Notes: generated from the letters alone by a model not told the origin. 53,073 nucleotides of DNA from CAISTG01 sp964455185 (GCA_964455185.1 CAYVUR010000003.1:1-53073), one strand, 5' to 3'. Shown: positions 34,338 through 43,006, numbered from the stretch's first letter. Program-made: numbers and translations.

Positions 34338-34730
34338 ATGGCCGTAAGAATAGCTGGTGTAAATATACCTAATAATAAAAGAGTAGAAATTGCTCTAACT
34401 TATATTTATGGTATTGGAAGATCTAGATCTAATAAAATCTTAAAAGATTTAAAAATTAGTCCTGATACCAGAGTTTATGATTTAAAAGATGATCAAGTAA
34501 ATGCTTTAAGAACAGCAATAGAAAAAGGTTATGTAGTTGAAGGAGATCTCAGACGTGAAATTATAAGTAATATTAAGAGATTAAAAGAAATTAAATGTTA
34601 TCGAGGACTTCGTCATAGTAAAAGTTTACCTGTAAGAGGACAGAGAACTAAAACTAATAGTCGTACTGTAAGAGGTAATGTTAGAAGAACTATGGGATCG
34701 GGTAGAAAAGATACTGGTCAAAAAACTTAA
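34338..34730 (+). CDS. rpsM: 30S ribosomal protein S13
   Basis: 130 residues. Head protein contacting the P-site tRNA. Begins AVRIAGVNIPNNKRVEIALTYIYGIG and ends in a basic tail with RTKTNSRTVRG and GSGRKDTGQKT. SD absent. Confidence 0.97.
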   Translation: MAVRIAGVNIPNNKRVEIALTYIYGIGRSRSNKILKDLKISPDTRVYDLKDDQVNALRTAIEKGYVVEGDLRREIISNIKRLKEIKCYRGLRHSKSLPVRGQRTKTNSRTVRGNVRRTMGSGRKDTGQKT

Positions 34731-34753
34731 TTTAGATATTAAATATTAATGCA

Positions 34754-35224
34754 ATGTCAGAGGAAATGAAAAATATTGCTCAAGAATCAGCAGTAGTTAA
34801 TACTGAAACAGTGGCTACTTCTAAAAAAGAAGCTAAAACTTCTAAAAAAAGAAGTAAAAAAGGATCTGCTGTTAGACAAGTAGCTACTGGAAGAGCTTAT
34901 ATAAAGTCGACCTATAATAATACTATAGTTACTTTTACCGATCAAAATGGTAATGTTTTAAGTTGGAGTTCTGCAGGTCAATGTGGTTTTAAGGGTCCTA
35001 AAAAATCTACTCCTTATGCTGCTACTATTATAGTTAAAAATGCAGTAGAAAAAGTAAAAAAATATGGACTTAAAGAAGTTTCTGTTTTGGTTAAAGGCAT
35101 AGGGGGTGGTCGTGAAGCTGCTATTAGAGCCTTGAATGCTAATGGATTAGTTGTTTCTGCTATTAAAGACATTACCCCTATACCACATAATGGTTGTCGT
35201 CCTCCTAGACCTAGAAGAGTATAA
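34754..35224 (+). CDS. rpsK: 30S ribosomal protein S11
   Basis: 156 residues. The S11 fold begins near 40 (GRAYIKSTYNNTIVTF) and ends KDITPIPHNGCRPPRPRRV. The first 38 residues are an extra Thr/Lys-rich extension (NTETVATSKKEAKTSKKRSKK), not present in standard S11. Confidence 0.97.
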   Translation: MSEEMKNIAQESAVVNTETVATSKKEAKTSKKRSKKGSAVRQVATGRAYIKSTYNNTIVTFTDQNGNVLSWSSAGQCGFKGPKKSTPYAATIIVKNAVEKVKKYGLKEVSVLVKGIGGGREAAIRALNANGLVVSAIKDITPIPHNGCRPPRPRRV

Positions 35225-35235
35225 AAAAATTAATT

Positions 35236-35877
35236 ATGTCAAATAAATTTACAGAAAATTCACAATGTAAAAAATGTCGCCGTGCTGGTGAAAAACTTTT
35301 TCTTAAAGGAGAAAAATGTTATAGCGCTAAATGTCCTATGGTTAAGCGTAATTTTCCTCCTGGAATGCACGGACCAAATCAAAAAGCTGTTAAAAAAACT
35401 AATTATGGTAAACAGCTTATGGAAAAACAAAAAGCCAAAAGAATGTATGGTTTATTAGAAAGTCAATTTAGAAATTATTTTGATAAAGCCCTAAAAAAAG
35501 TTGGTAATACAGGAGAATTACTATTTAGATTTTTAGAGAGTCGTTTAGATAATATTGTTTATCGTTTAGGTTATGCACCATCACGCCGTATGGCTAGACA
35601 AATGGTAGGGCATGGACATATTAGAGTTAATGGTAAAAAAGTTAATATACCTTCTTATCAAGTTAAAATTGGAGATATTATTTCCTTAAGTGAAAAAGCT
35701 ATAGGTAAAAAAGGTTTTGCAGAAATTAAAAATAAATTAACTAAAGTAGAAAATATTCCAGCTTATCTGAATTTTGATGCTTCTAAATTATCTGGCAAAA
35801 TGGTTAGTCAACCAAAATTAGGAGATGTTTCTGTAAATGTTGACTGGAGAACTATAGTTGAATTTTATTCAAAATAA
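35236..35877 (+). CDS. rpsD: 30S ribosomal protein S4
   Basis: 213 residues, early 30S assembly protein. Keeps the four zinc-binding Cys near the N-terminus (C11, C14, C28, C33). The S4 RNA-binding domain is near 95-155 (RLDNIVYRLGYAPSRRMARQMVGHGHI region). In other bacteria S4 represses its operon; the leader is a candidate site. Confidence 0.97.
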   Translation: MSNKFTENSQCKKCRRAGEKLFLKGEKCYSAKCPMVKRNFPPGMHGPNQKAVKKTNYGKQLMEKQKAKRMYGLLESQFRNYFDKALKKVGNTGELLFRFLESRLDNIVYRLGYAPSRRMARQMVGHGHIRVNGKKVNIPSYQVKIGDIISLSEKAIGKKGFAEIKNKLTKVENIPAYLNFDASKLSGKMVSQPKLGDVSVNVDWRTIVEFYSK

Positions 35878-35909
35878 AATAAATTTTAAATCAAATTTTA
35901 ATATCCAAA

Positions 35910-35932
35910 TCTGCTAAAAAAGCAGAAGGAGG
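35910..35932 (+). promoter_or_regulatory. Hairpin plus strong SD before rpoA
   Basis: TCTGCT-AAAA-AAGCAGA is directly followed by AAGGAGG, 8 bases before the rpoA ATG. It is one of few strong SDs in the window, set against a small hairpin that could modulate it. Confidence 0.6.
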
Positions 35933-35940
35933 AAAAAACT

Positions 35941-36804
35941 ATGAAAAACATTCCTTTACCCAAAAAGTTTATTGTAGAAGAGTCTGTTGCCGGTAAAAAA
36001 GCTAAAATAATTATTGAACCTTGCTTTCCCGGTTACGGCTTAACTTTAGGCAATGCTTTAAGAAGAGTCATGTTATCTTCTTTGCCTGGTGGAGCCATTA
36101 CTTCTGTTAAAATAAAAGGAGTAAAACATGAATTTTCTACTATTGATTATGTACCTGACGATGTTTTAGAAATAATTTTAAATCTTAAAACTTTACGTTT
36201 TAAAGTTTATTCTGACGAACCTGTAACTTTACATTTAAAAGCCTCAGGTAAACGTGATGTAACGGGAGCGGATATTGAATCTAATATTGATGCAGAAGTT
36301 GTTAATAAAGACGCAATTATAACTACTTTGACTGATGACAAAGCTAGTCTTGAAATGGAATTAAATGTTAGTAAGGGAATTGGTTATGTTACTGCTGAAG
36401 AACAGCTTTTAGGAAAAGGTGAGATAGGACATATTTTACTTGATTCTATTTTTACGCCAGTAATTAATGTTGGTTTATCAGTAGAAGCTACTCGTGTAGG
36501 ACAAAAAACTGATTATGACCGTTTGATCTTAGATGTTGAAACAGATGGTACTATCTCTCCAGAAGAAGCTGTTAAAAAAGCTGCTGAAATATTAAATAAT
36601 CAATTTACTTGGATTATGGAAGGTGGTTCTAGAGAAATTGAAGAAGTTGACATTGAAAAAGCAGTACCTGTTTTAGAAAAAAATCAAGAAAATAATAATG
36701 AAATTTCTAATACTTCAATTGAAAACAATAATTCAGAATTAGTTAATGAAGAAATAGAAGAAAAGCAAAAAAAAAGAGGTAGACCTAAAAAAATAGAAGA
36801 ATAA
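35941..36804 (+). CDS. rpoA: RNA polymerase alpha subunit lacking the CTD
   Basis: 287 residues. The N-terminal dimerisation/assembly domain is complete to about residue 228 (GYGLTLGNALRRVMLSSLPG, the central insert, GTISPEEAVKKAAEILN). The C-terminal domain with its helix-hairpin-helix, which binds UP elements and activators, is absent. In its place is an Asn/Glu-rich tail (229-276) ending KKRGRPKKIEE, an AT-hook-like GRP core. Only 43 bases separate the stop from rplQ, so no CTD remnant remains. The tail could contact AT-rich minor grooves, a hypothesis only. Confidence 0.95.
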   Translation: MKNIPLPKKFIVEESVAGKKAKIIIEPCFPGYGLTLGNALRRVMLSSLPGGAITSVKIKGVKHEFSTIDYVPDDVLEIILNLKTLRFKVYSDEPVTLHLKASGKRDVTGADIESNIDAEVVNKDAIITTLTDDKASLEMELNVSKGIGYVTAEEQLLGKGEIGHILLDSIFTPVINVGLSVEATRVGQKTDYDRLILDVETDGTISPEEAVKKAAEILNNQFTWIMEGGSREIEEVDIEKAVPVLEKNQENNNEISNTSIENNNSELVNEEIEEKQKKRGRPKKIEE

Positions 36805-36847
36805 TATTAAGTTGATAATTTAGATTAATTTGGATAGAAAAAAAGAT

Positions 36848-37204
36848 ATGAGACATAATAGAAAAGGAAAAGTTTTAGGAAGAACAAAAGAGCCAAGAAA
36901 AGCTCTTATGAGAAATTTGGCAACTAGTTTTGTATTGTATGAAAAAATAAAAACCACCAAAGCTAAAGCTAAAGCTTTAAGACCAATCGTAGAAAAATTA
37001 ATAACTTTAGGTAAAACAGATACTTTACATAATCGTCGTAAAGTTATGGAGTATTTATATACTGATGGTGCAGTAAAAAAAGTTTTTGAAGTATTAGGAC
37101 CAAGATTTAAAGAACGCAAAGGTGGTTATACTAGAATTATTAAACTCTCTCCTAGAGTTAATGATGCCGCTGAAATGGCTATTTTAGAAGTAGTAGAAAA
37201 GTAA
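36848..37204 (+). CDS. rplQ: 50S ribosomal protein L17
   Basis: 118 residues from ATG 36848 (MRHNRKGKVLGR, the family N-terminus). The frame opens 18 bases earlier at TTG, but those residues (MDRKKD) are not part of L17. KEPRKALMRNLATSFVLYEKI is the core helix and GGYTRIIKL ends the domain. Confidence 0.96.
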   Translation: MRHNRKGKVLGRTKEPRKALMRNLATSFVLYEKIKTTKAKAKALRPIVEKLITLGKTDTLHNRRKVMEYLYTDGAVKKVFEVLGPRFKERKGGYTRIIKLSPRVNDAAEMAILEVVEK

Positions 37205-37205
37205 T

Positions 37206-37565
37206 ATGGAAAAAATCATCGAAAGAAAAATACATCAAATTGATGCCACAAATAAACCTTTAGGGCGTTTAGCTAGTGAAATCGCTATAATTTTACGTGG
37301 CAAAAATAAACCATCATTTAATCCCGCTATTGACGCTGGTGATTATGTTGAGGTAATTAATTGTGATAAAGTAAAGTTTACTGGAAAAAAATTTGAACAA
37401 AAAGAATATATTTGGCATACTAATTATCCCGGTGGATTAAAGCGTAAAAAAATTAAAGACGTTTTTAGAGTAGATCCCGGAAAAGTTTTAAAAGAAGCTG
37501 TTTGGGGTATGCTACCTAAAAATAAATTACGTGATAAAATGATAAAAAGATTGAAAACTAAATAA
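37206..37565 (+). CDS. rplM: 50S ribosomal protein L13
   Basis: 119 residues, about 20 shorter than E. coli L13 at the C-terminus. Signature: DATNKPLGRLASEIAIILRGK and GDYVEVINCDKVKFTGKK. Starts 1 base after rplQ ends, so coupled to it. Confidence 0.96.
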   Translation: MEKIIERKIHQIDATNKPLGRLASEIAIILRGKNKPSFNPAIDAGDYVEVINCDKVKFTGKKFEQKEYIWHTNYPGGLKRKKIKDVFRVDPGKVLKEAVWGMLPKNKLRDKMIKRLKTK

Positions 37566-37571
37566 AAAACC

Positions 37572-37997
37572 ATGGAAGACAAAGATCAGAAAAAGACAAT
37601 CTCCAAAGAAAAATATTTTTATGGAAGAGGTGGACGTAAAAATGCTACCGCTCAAGCTAGAATATATTTAAAAGGTAAAGGAGAAATAACGATTAATAAC
37701 AAAAAAATTGTTGAATATTTTCCTAATAAGGAACTACAAGAAACTGTTTTACAGCCACTTGTATTAACTAATCATGAGAAAACAGTTGATGTTACTTTAC
37801 GTGTGGTAGGTGGTGGTAAAGTTGGTCAAAGTCAAGCTTGTAGGCACGCTATAGCGCGAGCTTTAGAATTAGTTAATCCTGAATTAAGACCTTTACTCAA
37901 AGCCGAAGGATTATTAACTCGAGACCCAAGAGTAAAAGAAAGAAAGAAGCCCGGTCTTAAACGTGCTAGACGAGCCCCTCAATGGTCTAAACGTTAA
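37572..37997 (+). CDS. rpsI: 30S ribosomal protein S9
   Basis: 141 residues. GRGGRKNATAQARIYLKGKG near 18 and GLLTRDPRVKERKKPGLKRARRAPQWSKR at the C-terminus (short: APQWSKR), whose basic tail reaches the P site. Last gene of the operon. Confidence 0.97.
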   Translation: MEDKDQKKTISKEKYFYGRGGRKNATAQARIYLKGKGEITINNKKIVEYFPNKELQETVLQPLVLTNHEKTVDVTLRVVGGGKVGQSQACRHAIARALELVNPELRPLLKAEGLLTRDPRVKERKKPGLKRARRAPQWSKR

Positions 37998-38015
37998 TTT
38001 TTATAGATTTTTTAT

Positions 38016-38050
38016 AAAAACAAGGAAGTATTTTATATCCTTGTTTTTTT
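38016..38050 (+). terminator. Terminator of the ribosomal operon
   Basis: AAAACAAGGA / TCCTTGTTTT arms around an 11-base loop, then a T run. Confidence 0.85.
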
Positions 38051-38084
38051 GTTTTTAGATTTTTTGTGATATTATATAAAAGAT

Positions 38085-39518
38085 ATGAGTAGTAGAAATT
38101 TAGCTAAAAATACAGTTTTTTATAGTTTAGCTTTAGCGGGACAAAAAGTATTATCCTTTATTTATTTTATTTTTTTAGCTCGTATTATTGGAGTTGAAAA
38201 TCAAGGAAAATTTTCTTTTGCTTTAAGTTTTACTTCTATTTTTGCTATGTTTCTTGATTTAGGATTAACTCAAATATTAATTAGAGATTCAGCAAAAGAT
38301 AAAAATTGCGCTGAATTAAAATTAGCAAATGTAATAAGTTTTAAATTATTATATTCTTTTATTATTTATGGTTTTATTGTTTTATTAATAAATTTAATGA
38401 GATATCCAGAAATTACTAAACAATTAGTATATATATCTGGTTTAGTAATGTTGTTAGATTCATTTTCTCTTTCAGTTTATGGAGTAATAAGGGGGCATCA
38501 TAATCTTTTATTTGAAAGTATCGGTACGATTTTGAATCAATTAGTGGTTCTAATAGTTGGTTTAATTGGATTATATTGGGGTTGGGGGCTTAAAATGTTA
38601 ATGTTTGTATATTTATTGGCTAGCTTTATTAATTTAATTTGGGCCATTTACCATTTAAATAAATCTTTTAAAATAAAAATAATTTTACAATTTAATTGGC
38701 AAATTATTAATCAATTATTAATTTTATCAATTCCTTTTGCGATTGCTGGAATATTTACTCGTATTTTTTCATCAATTGATACCGTGTTATTATCGAAATT
38801 AGCAGGGGATTGGGCAGTGGGCATATATAGTGTTGCTTTCAAGGCGGTTTTTGCTTTACAGTTTTTAGCTTTAGCATTTTCTGCTTCTCTTTACCCAGCT
38901 TTTTCTAATTATTTTGTTCATTCAAAAGAAAATTTAGCTAAACTTTTTACTAAATCAATGTATTGGTTAATTTTTGCTTCCCTCCCTTTAACTAGTGGAA
39001 CTATCGCTATAGCTGATAAAGTTATTAAAGGAATTTTTGGCAATAAATATTTACCATCAATAGAGCCGTTACAAATTTTAATAACCTCTATTGTTTTTGT
39101 TTTTTTATGTTTTCCGATTGGCGCTTTACTTAATGCCTGTAATCAGCAAACGCGTAATACTATCAATTTAGGAATAGTGGCTATTTTTAGTTTTATTACT
39201 AATTTAATTTTGATTCCAATTTATAATTATAATGGTTCAGCTATAACTAACTTATTAAGTTACGGTTTACTTTTTATTTTAGGTATTTTAGCTGTAAATC
39301 AAATTATAGATTATGATAAAAAATTTCTTTTCTTTTCTTTTTTAAAATCTTTATTAGCTAGTTGTATTATGTTTTTAGTTGTATTTTCTTTAAAAGAGTT
39401 AATTCATTTTGTTATTTTAATACCAATTGGAATCTTAATTTATTTAAGCATATCTTATTTAATGGGTCTTTTTTCAATTAATTCAATCAAAGAATTTTCT
39501 AAAGAATTTATAAAATAA
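38085..39518 (+). CDS. Wzx-type polysaccharide flippase
   Basis: 477 residues, about 12-14 membrane segments of the MATE/PST superfamily (VFYSLALAGQKVLSFIYFIF at the start). Exports lipid-linked repeat units of a surface polysaccharide, inferred from the two glycosyltransferase genes immediately downstream. A -10 TATTAT lies about 9 bases before ATG, so probably leaderless. Stop is 4 bases before the next start. Confidence 0.88.
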   Translation: MSSRNLAKNTVFYSLALAGQKVLSFIYFIFLARIIGVENQGKFSFALSFTSIFAMFLDLGLTQILIRDSAKDKNCAELKLANVISFKLLYSFIIYGFIVLLINLMRYPEITKQLVYISGLVMLLDSFSLSVYGVIRGHHNLLFESIGTILNQLVVLIVGLIGLYWGWGLKMLMFVYLLASFINLIWAIYHLNKSFKIKIILQFNWQIINQLLILSIPFAIAGIFTRIFSSIDTVLLSKLAGDWAVGIYSVAFKAVFALQFLALAFSASLYPAFSNYFVHSKENLAKLFTKSMYWLIFASLPLTSGTIAIADKVIKGIFGNKYLPSIEPLQILITSIVFVFLCFPIGALLNACNQQTRNTINLGIVAIFSFITNLILIPIYNYNGSAITNLLSYGLLFILGILAVNQIIDYDKKFLFFSFLKSLLASCIMFLVVFSLKELIHFVILIPIGILIYLSISYLMGLFSINSIKEFSKEFIK

Positions 39519-39522
39519 TTTT

Positions 39523-40635
39523 ATGGCTAAAAAATTACTAATAACTTATTCTTTTCCACCTCGGATTGGCGGAATTGAAAATTATTATTTTAATTTTTGT
39601 TCTTGTCTTGATCCTTCAGAAATAGTTGTTTTAGCTCATATTCATTATAAATCAGAAGAATTTGATTCTCAACAAAAATATAAAATTTTTCGTACTGATT
39701 TTTTTGACGGTAAAATCCCACCTCGTTGGAGACAAATGAAAAAAATTATAAAAAATATTATTAGTAATGAAGGAATTGAAGAAATAATTTTTGGACATTT
39801 TCATCCTTTCTGTTTATTAGGAGCAGAATTAAATTTACCATATTTTGTATTTATTCATGGAACTGATATTACACAAGTAACAAATTGGTGGCAAAAATAT
39901 GCTTTACGTAAAACTTATTATAATGATTGGTGTCGTAAATTTGTTGCCAGTAGTAATTTTTTAGCTAATCAACTAAATAATTTAATTGGTAATCGTTCTA
40001 AAATAGAAATAATTAATCCCGGAATAAATTTTTCATCTCTTTCTCAAGAAGTAGAAGATTTTAAAGCTAGAAAAGAATTACTTGGCCTCTCTGATAAAGA
40101 TTTAATTTTAACTTCAATTTGTAGAATAGAACCAGAAAAAAATATTGAAACTATTATCAAATTAATGCCAGAATTATTAACTCAAATTCCTAATCTTAAA
40201 TATATTATAGTGGGTGACGGTTCTGATTTAAAAAGATTACAAGATTTAGTAGTTAATTATGGATTAAAATATCAAGTAATTTTTACAGGAGAAATTGATA
40301 CTAATTCATTAACAAAATCTTTTTATTATCAATTAGGTCATATTTTTGTAATTCCTTCACTTAAACCAGAAGGTTTTGGTATTTCCTATCTTGAAGCTTC
40401 AGCGGCTAAATCTGCTGTCATTGCTTCTAAATTTGGAGGTAGTGCTGAAGCGGTAAAAGATGGAGAAACTGGAATTTTAGTTGATCCTCATAATCCCGAA
40501 GAAATTAAATTAGCTATTATTAAATTAGCTTCCGATAATCAATTATGGGAAAAAATTTCTACAGCTGGAGTTTTATGGTCTAAAAATTTTGATTGGTCAA
40601 TTCAAATAAAAAAAATAAAAGAAATAATAAGATGA
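39523..40635 (+). CDS. Glycosyltransferase family 4
   Basis: 370 residues, GT-B fold. N-terminal sugar-acceptor part begins YSFPPRIGGIENYYF; the C-terminal donor domain has ICRIEPEKNIETIIKL, VGDGSDLKRL and the EX7E-like block (EGFGISYLEASAA) typical of the family. The acceptor and donor are unknown. The last codon overlaps the next gene's start (ATGA). Confidence 0.93.
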   Translation: MAKKLLITYSFPPRIGGIENYYFNFCSCLDPSEIVVLAHIHYKSEEFDSQQKYKIFRTDFFDGKIPPRWRQMKKIIKNIISNEGIEEIIFGHFHPFCLLGAELNLPYFVFIHGTDITQVTNWWQKYALRKTYYNDWCRKFVASSNFLANQLNNLIGNRSKIEIINPGINFSSLSQEVEDFKARKELLGLSDKDLILTSICRIEPEKNIETIIKLMPELLTQIPNLKYIIVGDGSDLKRLQDLVVNYGLKYQVIFTGEIDTNSLTKSFYYQLGHIFVIPSLKPEGFGISYLEASAAKSAVIASKFGGSAEAVKDGETGILVDPHNPEEIKLAIIKLASDNQLWEKISTAGVLWSKNFDWSIQIKKIKEIIR

Positions 40636-41309
40636 TTTCAGTAATTATTCCAGTTTATAATGCCGCTAAAACTATAGAAAATTGTCTAAAAAGTGTTTTT
40701 AACCAAAGTTATAAAGACATTGAAGTTATTATAGTAAATGATGGGTCTACTGATAATCTGCATCAGGTATTATTAAATGTTACTGGTAAATTTGTTATTT
40801 ATGATCAAGATAATCAAGGAGCGCCAGCGGCTAGAAATTTTGGTTTTAAACAAAGTCATGGTGAATTTATAATTTTTCTTGATGCTGATATTATTATGAA
40901 GCCTAAAATGTTAGAGAAATTATATTTAGCTCTTAAAACTAATCCCGAAGCGGCTTTTGCTTATTCTTCTTTTTATTGGGGATGGAAAAAATTTAAATTA
41001 TGGCCTTTTAATTACGAAAAATTAAAAAAAATGCCTTATATTCATACTAGCACTTTAATTCGTAGAGAAGTGTTTCCAGGGTTTGATCCAATGTTAAAAA
41101 AATTTCAAGATTGGGATTTATTTTTGACAATAGCAAAAAATGGTGGAACAGGAGTTTTTATTGCTGAATCATTATTTAAAATTACTGCAAAAGGAACGAT
41201 GAGTTCTTGGTTGCCTACCATTTTCTATCAATTACCTTTTTTGAAACTTAAAGTTAAAGATGAATATTTAAAAGCAAAAGAAATTATTAAACAAAAACAT
41301 CAAATATAG
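40632..41309 (+). CDS. Glycosyltransferase family 2
   Basis: 225 residues from ATG 40632, which overlaps the stop of the previous gene by four bases (ATGA). The frame extends 39 bases upstream but those residues are Lys/Asn noise. GT-A signatures: ISVIIPVYNAAKTIENC, VNDGSTD and the DXD-type FLDADI. Translationally coupled to the GT4, so both probably build the same surface glycan. Confidence 0.93.
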   Translation: MISVIIPVYNAAKTIENCLKSVFNQSYKDIEVIIVNDGSTDNLHQVLLNVTGKFVIYDQDNQGAPAARNFGFKQSHGEFIIFLDADIIMKPKMLEKLYLALKTNPEAAFAYSSFYWGWKKFKLWPFNYEKLKKMPYIHTSTLIRREVFPGFDPMLKKFQDWDLFLTIAKNGGTGVFIAESLFKITAKGTMSSWLPTIFYQLPFLKLKVKDEYLKAKEIIKQKHQI

Positions 41310-41325
41310 TAAAAATGTTATTAAT

Positions 41326-42000
41326 ATGAGATTAAACCGTTATATTGCTCAATCTGGAATTTGTTCTCGTCGTAAAGCTGATGATTTAATTATTAGTGGT
41401 CATATTAAAGTTAATGGAAAAATAATAACTTCTTTAGGAAAAAAGATTGATGAAAATAAAGATTTAGTTGAATGTAATAATCAGCTTATAAAATTACAAA
41501 ATAAAAAAATTTATTTAGCACTTAATAAACCAATTGATTATATTTCTAGTAATTCATCAGCACAAGGTAAATCAATTTTAGATTTAATTAATATAAAAGA
41601 AAGAATTTACCCTGTGGGCAGGTTAGATAAAAATTCTCGAGGTTTAATTCTGCTTACTAATGATGGGGAATTTGCTTATAAACTTACTCAAGCCAAATTT
41701 AAACATGAGAAAGAATATCAAGTAATTCTTGATAAACCACTTAAATCTAAAGATAAAAATAAATTAGAAACAGATATGGTTTTAGATTCAGAAGTAATTA
41801 GGGGTATAAAAGTTAAACAAGTAGCTGGATCTAAGGTTAATTTAATTTTACAGGAGGGGGTTAATCGTCAAATTCGCAGAATGATGAAAAAAATCGGTTA
41901 TAAAGTTAAAGATTTACAAAGGATAAGAATTGGAAAATTATATTTAAATAATTTACCAGAAGGGCAATATAAAGAAATAAAACCAAATGATGTTATCTAA
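41326..42000 (+). CDS. 16S/23S rRNA pseudouridine synthase (RsuA/RluB family)
   Basis: 224 residues. N-terminal S4 RNA-binding domain (about 1-60: MRLNRYIAQSGICSRRKAD), then the pseudouridine synthase domain with YPVGRLDKNSRGL (catalytic Asp101) and NRQIRRMMKKIG. Cannot be assigned to RsuA, RluB, RluE or RluF specifically. Confidence 0.93.
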   Translation: MRLNRYIAQSGICSRRKADDLIISGHIKVNGKIITSLGKKIDENKDLVECNNQLIKLQNKKIYLALNKPIDYISSNSSAQGKSILDLINIKERIYPVGRLDKNSRGLILLTNDGEFAYKLTQAKFKHEKEYQVILDKPLKSKDKNKLETDMVLDSEVIRGIKVKQVAGSKVNLILQEGVNRQIRRMMKKIGYKVKDLQRIRIGKLYLNNLPEGQYKEIKPNDVI

Positions 42001-42008
42001 AATTATTT

Positions 42009-42605
42009 TTATATTTTTTGTCTGCCACGTAAAGCGTTTTCTAAAGTTACCTCATCTGCATATTCAACATCAGCTCCCATTGGCAATCCTCGAGCTAATT
42101 TAGTAATTTTAATTTCTTGATTTTTTTTAAGGAGATTAATAAGAAATAATGAAGTTGTTTCTCCTTCTATATCTGGATTTAATGCTAGAATAATTTCTTT
42201 TATATTATGATTTTTAATTCTTATCAATAATTGATTAATTCGTAAATCTTCAGGAAAAGAATTTTCTAAAGGGTTAATATTTCCGCCTAAAACATGATAA
42301 ACTCCAGAAAAAAAACCAGTTTTTTCTATTGCTACAATATCTTGTGGTTTAGAAACAACACAAATTAAAGAATGGTCTCGATGGGAATCAGAACAAATTG
42401 GGCAAGGTATAGATTCGCTAAAATTAAAACAATTAGGACAAATTTTTATTGTTTGTTTAGCTTTTAAAATTGCTGAAGCTAATTGTTCTAATTCTTCAGG
42501 TGGACGTTTTAATAAATAAAAAACTAATCTTTCAGCTGTTTTAGGGCCAATAGAAGGTAAATGAGATAGTTTATCTATTAAATTTTGTATAGCTGGTTGA
42601 TACAT
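42009..42605 (-). CDS. recR: Recombination mediator protein RecR
   Basis: 198 residues, the RecFOR pathway clamp. Helix-hairpin-helix near 15-30 (LPSIGPKTAERL), C4 zinc finger (CPNC...CPIC), and Toprim domain (ICVVSKPQDIVAIEKTGFF). With recJ in the window it supports a RecF-type repair route. Confidence 0.96.
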   Translation of the reverse strand: MYQPAIQNLIDKLSHLPSIGPKTAERLVFYLLKRPPEELEQLASAILKAKQTIKICPNCFNFSESIPCPICSDSHRDHSLICVVSKPQDIVAIEKTGFFSGVYHVLGGNINPLENSFPEDLRINQLLIRIKNHNIKEIILALNPDIEGETTSLFLINLLKKNQEIKITKLARGLPMGADVEYADEVTLENALRGRQKI

Positions 42606-42667
42606 ATTTATTTTATTTTTTTACAGCTTAACATAATTAAAAAATAATTTGAAGAGTTTTTTAATTA

Positions 42668-42696
42668 AATAAAGATCGCTAATAGCGATCTTTATT
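42668..42696. terminator. Terminator between tRNA-Gln(TTG) and recR
   Basis: Perfect 14-bp arms AATAAAGATCGCTA / TAGCGATCTTTATT. On the minus strand it lies downstream of the tRNA at 42706-42776 and upstream of recR. Confidence 0.8.
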
Positions 42697-42705
42697 ATTT
42701 AATAA

Positions 42706-42776
42706 CTCGGGGACAGGGATTCGAACCCCGATAGCCAGGACCAAAACCTGGAGTCCTACCATTAGACGATCCCCGA
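42706..42776 (-). tRNA. tRNA-Gln (anticodon TTG), no encoded CCA
   Basis: Minus strand, 71 bases: acceptor TCGGGGA / TCCCCGA, D-arm GTCTAATGGTAGGAC identical to the other Gln tRNA, anticodon loop TTTTGGT (anticodon TTG), T-loop TTCGAAT. The next base is G73 and then TTA, so CCA must be added by an enzyme. Same first 24 bases apart from the acceptor as the CTG isoacceptor. Confidence 0.92.
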
Positions 42777-42780
42777 ATAA

Positions 42781-42805
42781 GAGCGCCCCGAAAATCGTGA
42801 CGCTC
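42781..42805 (-). other. G/C-rich hairpin 4 bases upstream of the tRNA
   Basis: Minus strand GAGCG ... CGCTC with further pairing inside (CGATTTTCG), followed by TTATT and the tRNA. It could be a terminator of the small gene upstream or a processing signal in a common transcript. Confidence 0.5.
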
Positions 42806-42900
42806 GAATTGATTATTTGTCTTTACTTGTAAGAACGCTAAGAACGTTTAGCAATCCTTTTCTCTTATAATTGATTATTATTTATCTTTTTTATAAGAAC
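42806..42900 (-). repeat. Imperfect tandem duplication of a gene 3' end
   Basis: About 55 bases repeated twice: TTGATTATT...TAAGAACG...TTTAGC and TTGATTATTATTTATC...TAAGAACGTTTAGT. The first copy contains an extra 9 bases (TAAGAACGC repeated). The unit is the 3' end and stop of the small gene at 42878-43006; the extra copy carries in-frame stops. Confidence 0.7.
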
Positions 42901-43006
42901 GTTTAGTGATTCTTTCTTCTTCTAATTTTTTCTTAATACTCTTTTTCTTTTCAATTCTTACTAATCTAGGAACTTTGATTCTTGGATCTTTCTTTCTTTT
43001 TGGCAT
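42878..43006 (-). CDS. Small Lys/Arg-rich protein (42 residues)
   Basis: Reads MPKRKKDPRIKVPRLVRIEK...ERITKRSYKKDK (shortened). Strongly basic, looks like a ribosome- or nucleic-acid-associated peptide, but no family is recognised. A near-consensus minus-strand promoter (43039-43067) lies upstream; the tRNA-Gln lies downstream, possibly on the same transcript. The 3' end is duplicated in the following 55 bases. Confidence 0.65.
   Translation of the reverse strand: MPKRKKDPRIKVPRLVRIEKKKSIKKKLEEERITKRSYKKDK

Noticed and set aside
36820..37119. 99-residue minus-strand frame over rplQ
   Set aside because: Overlaps L17 coding sequence in the antisense direction.
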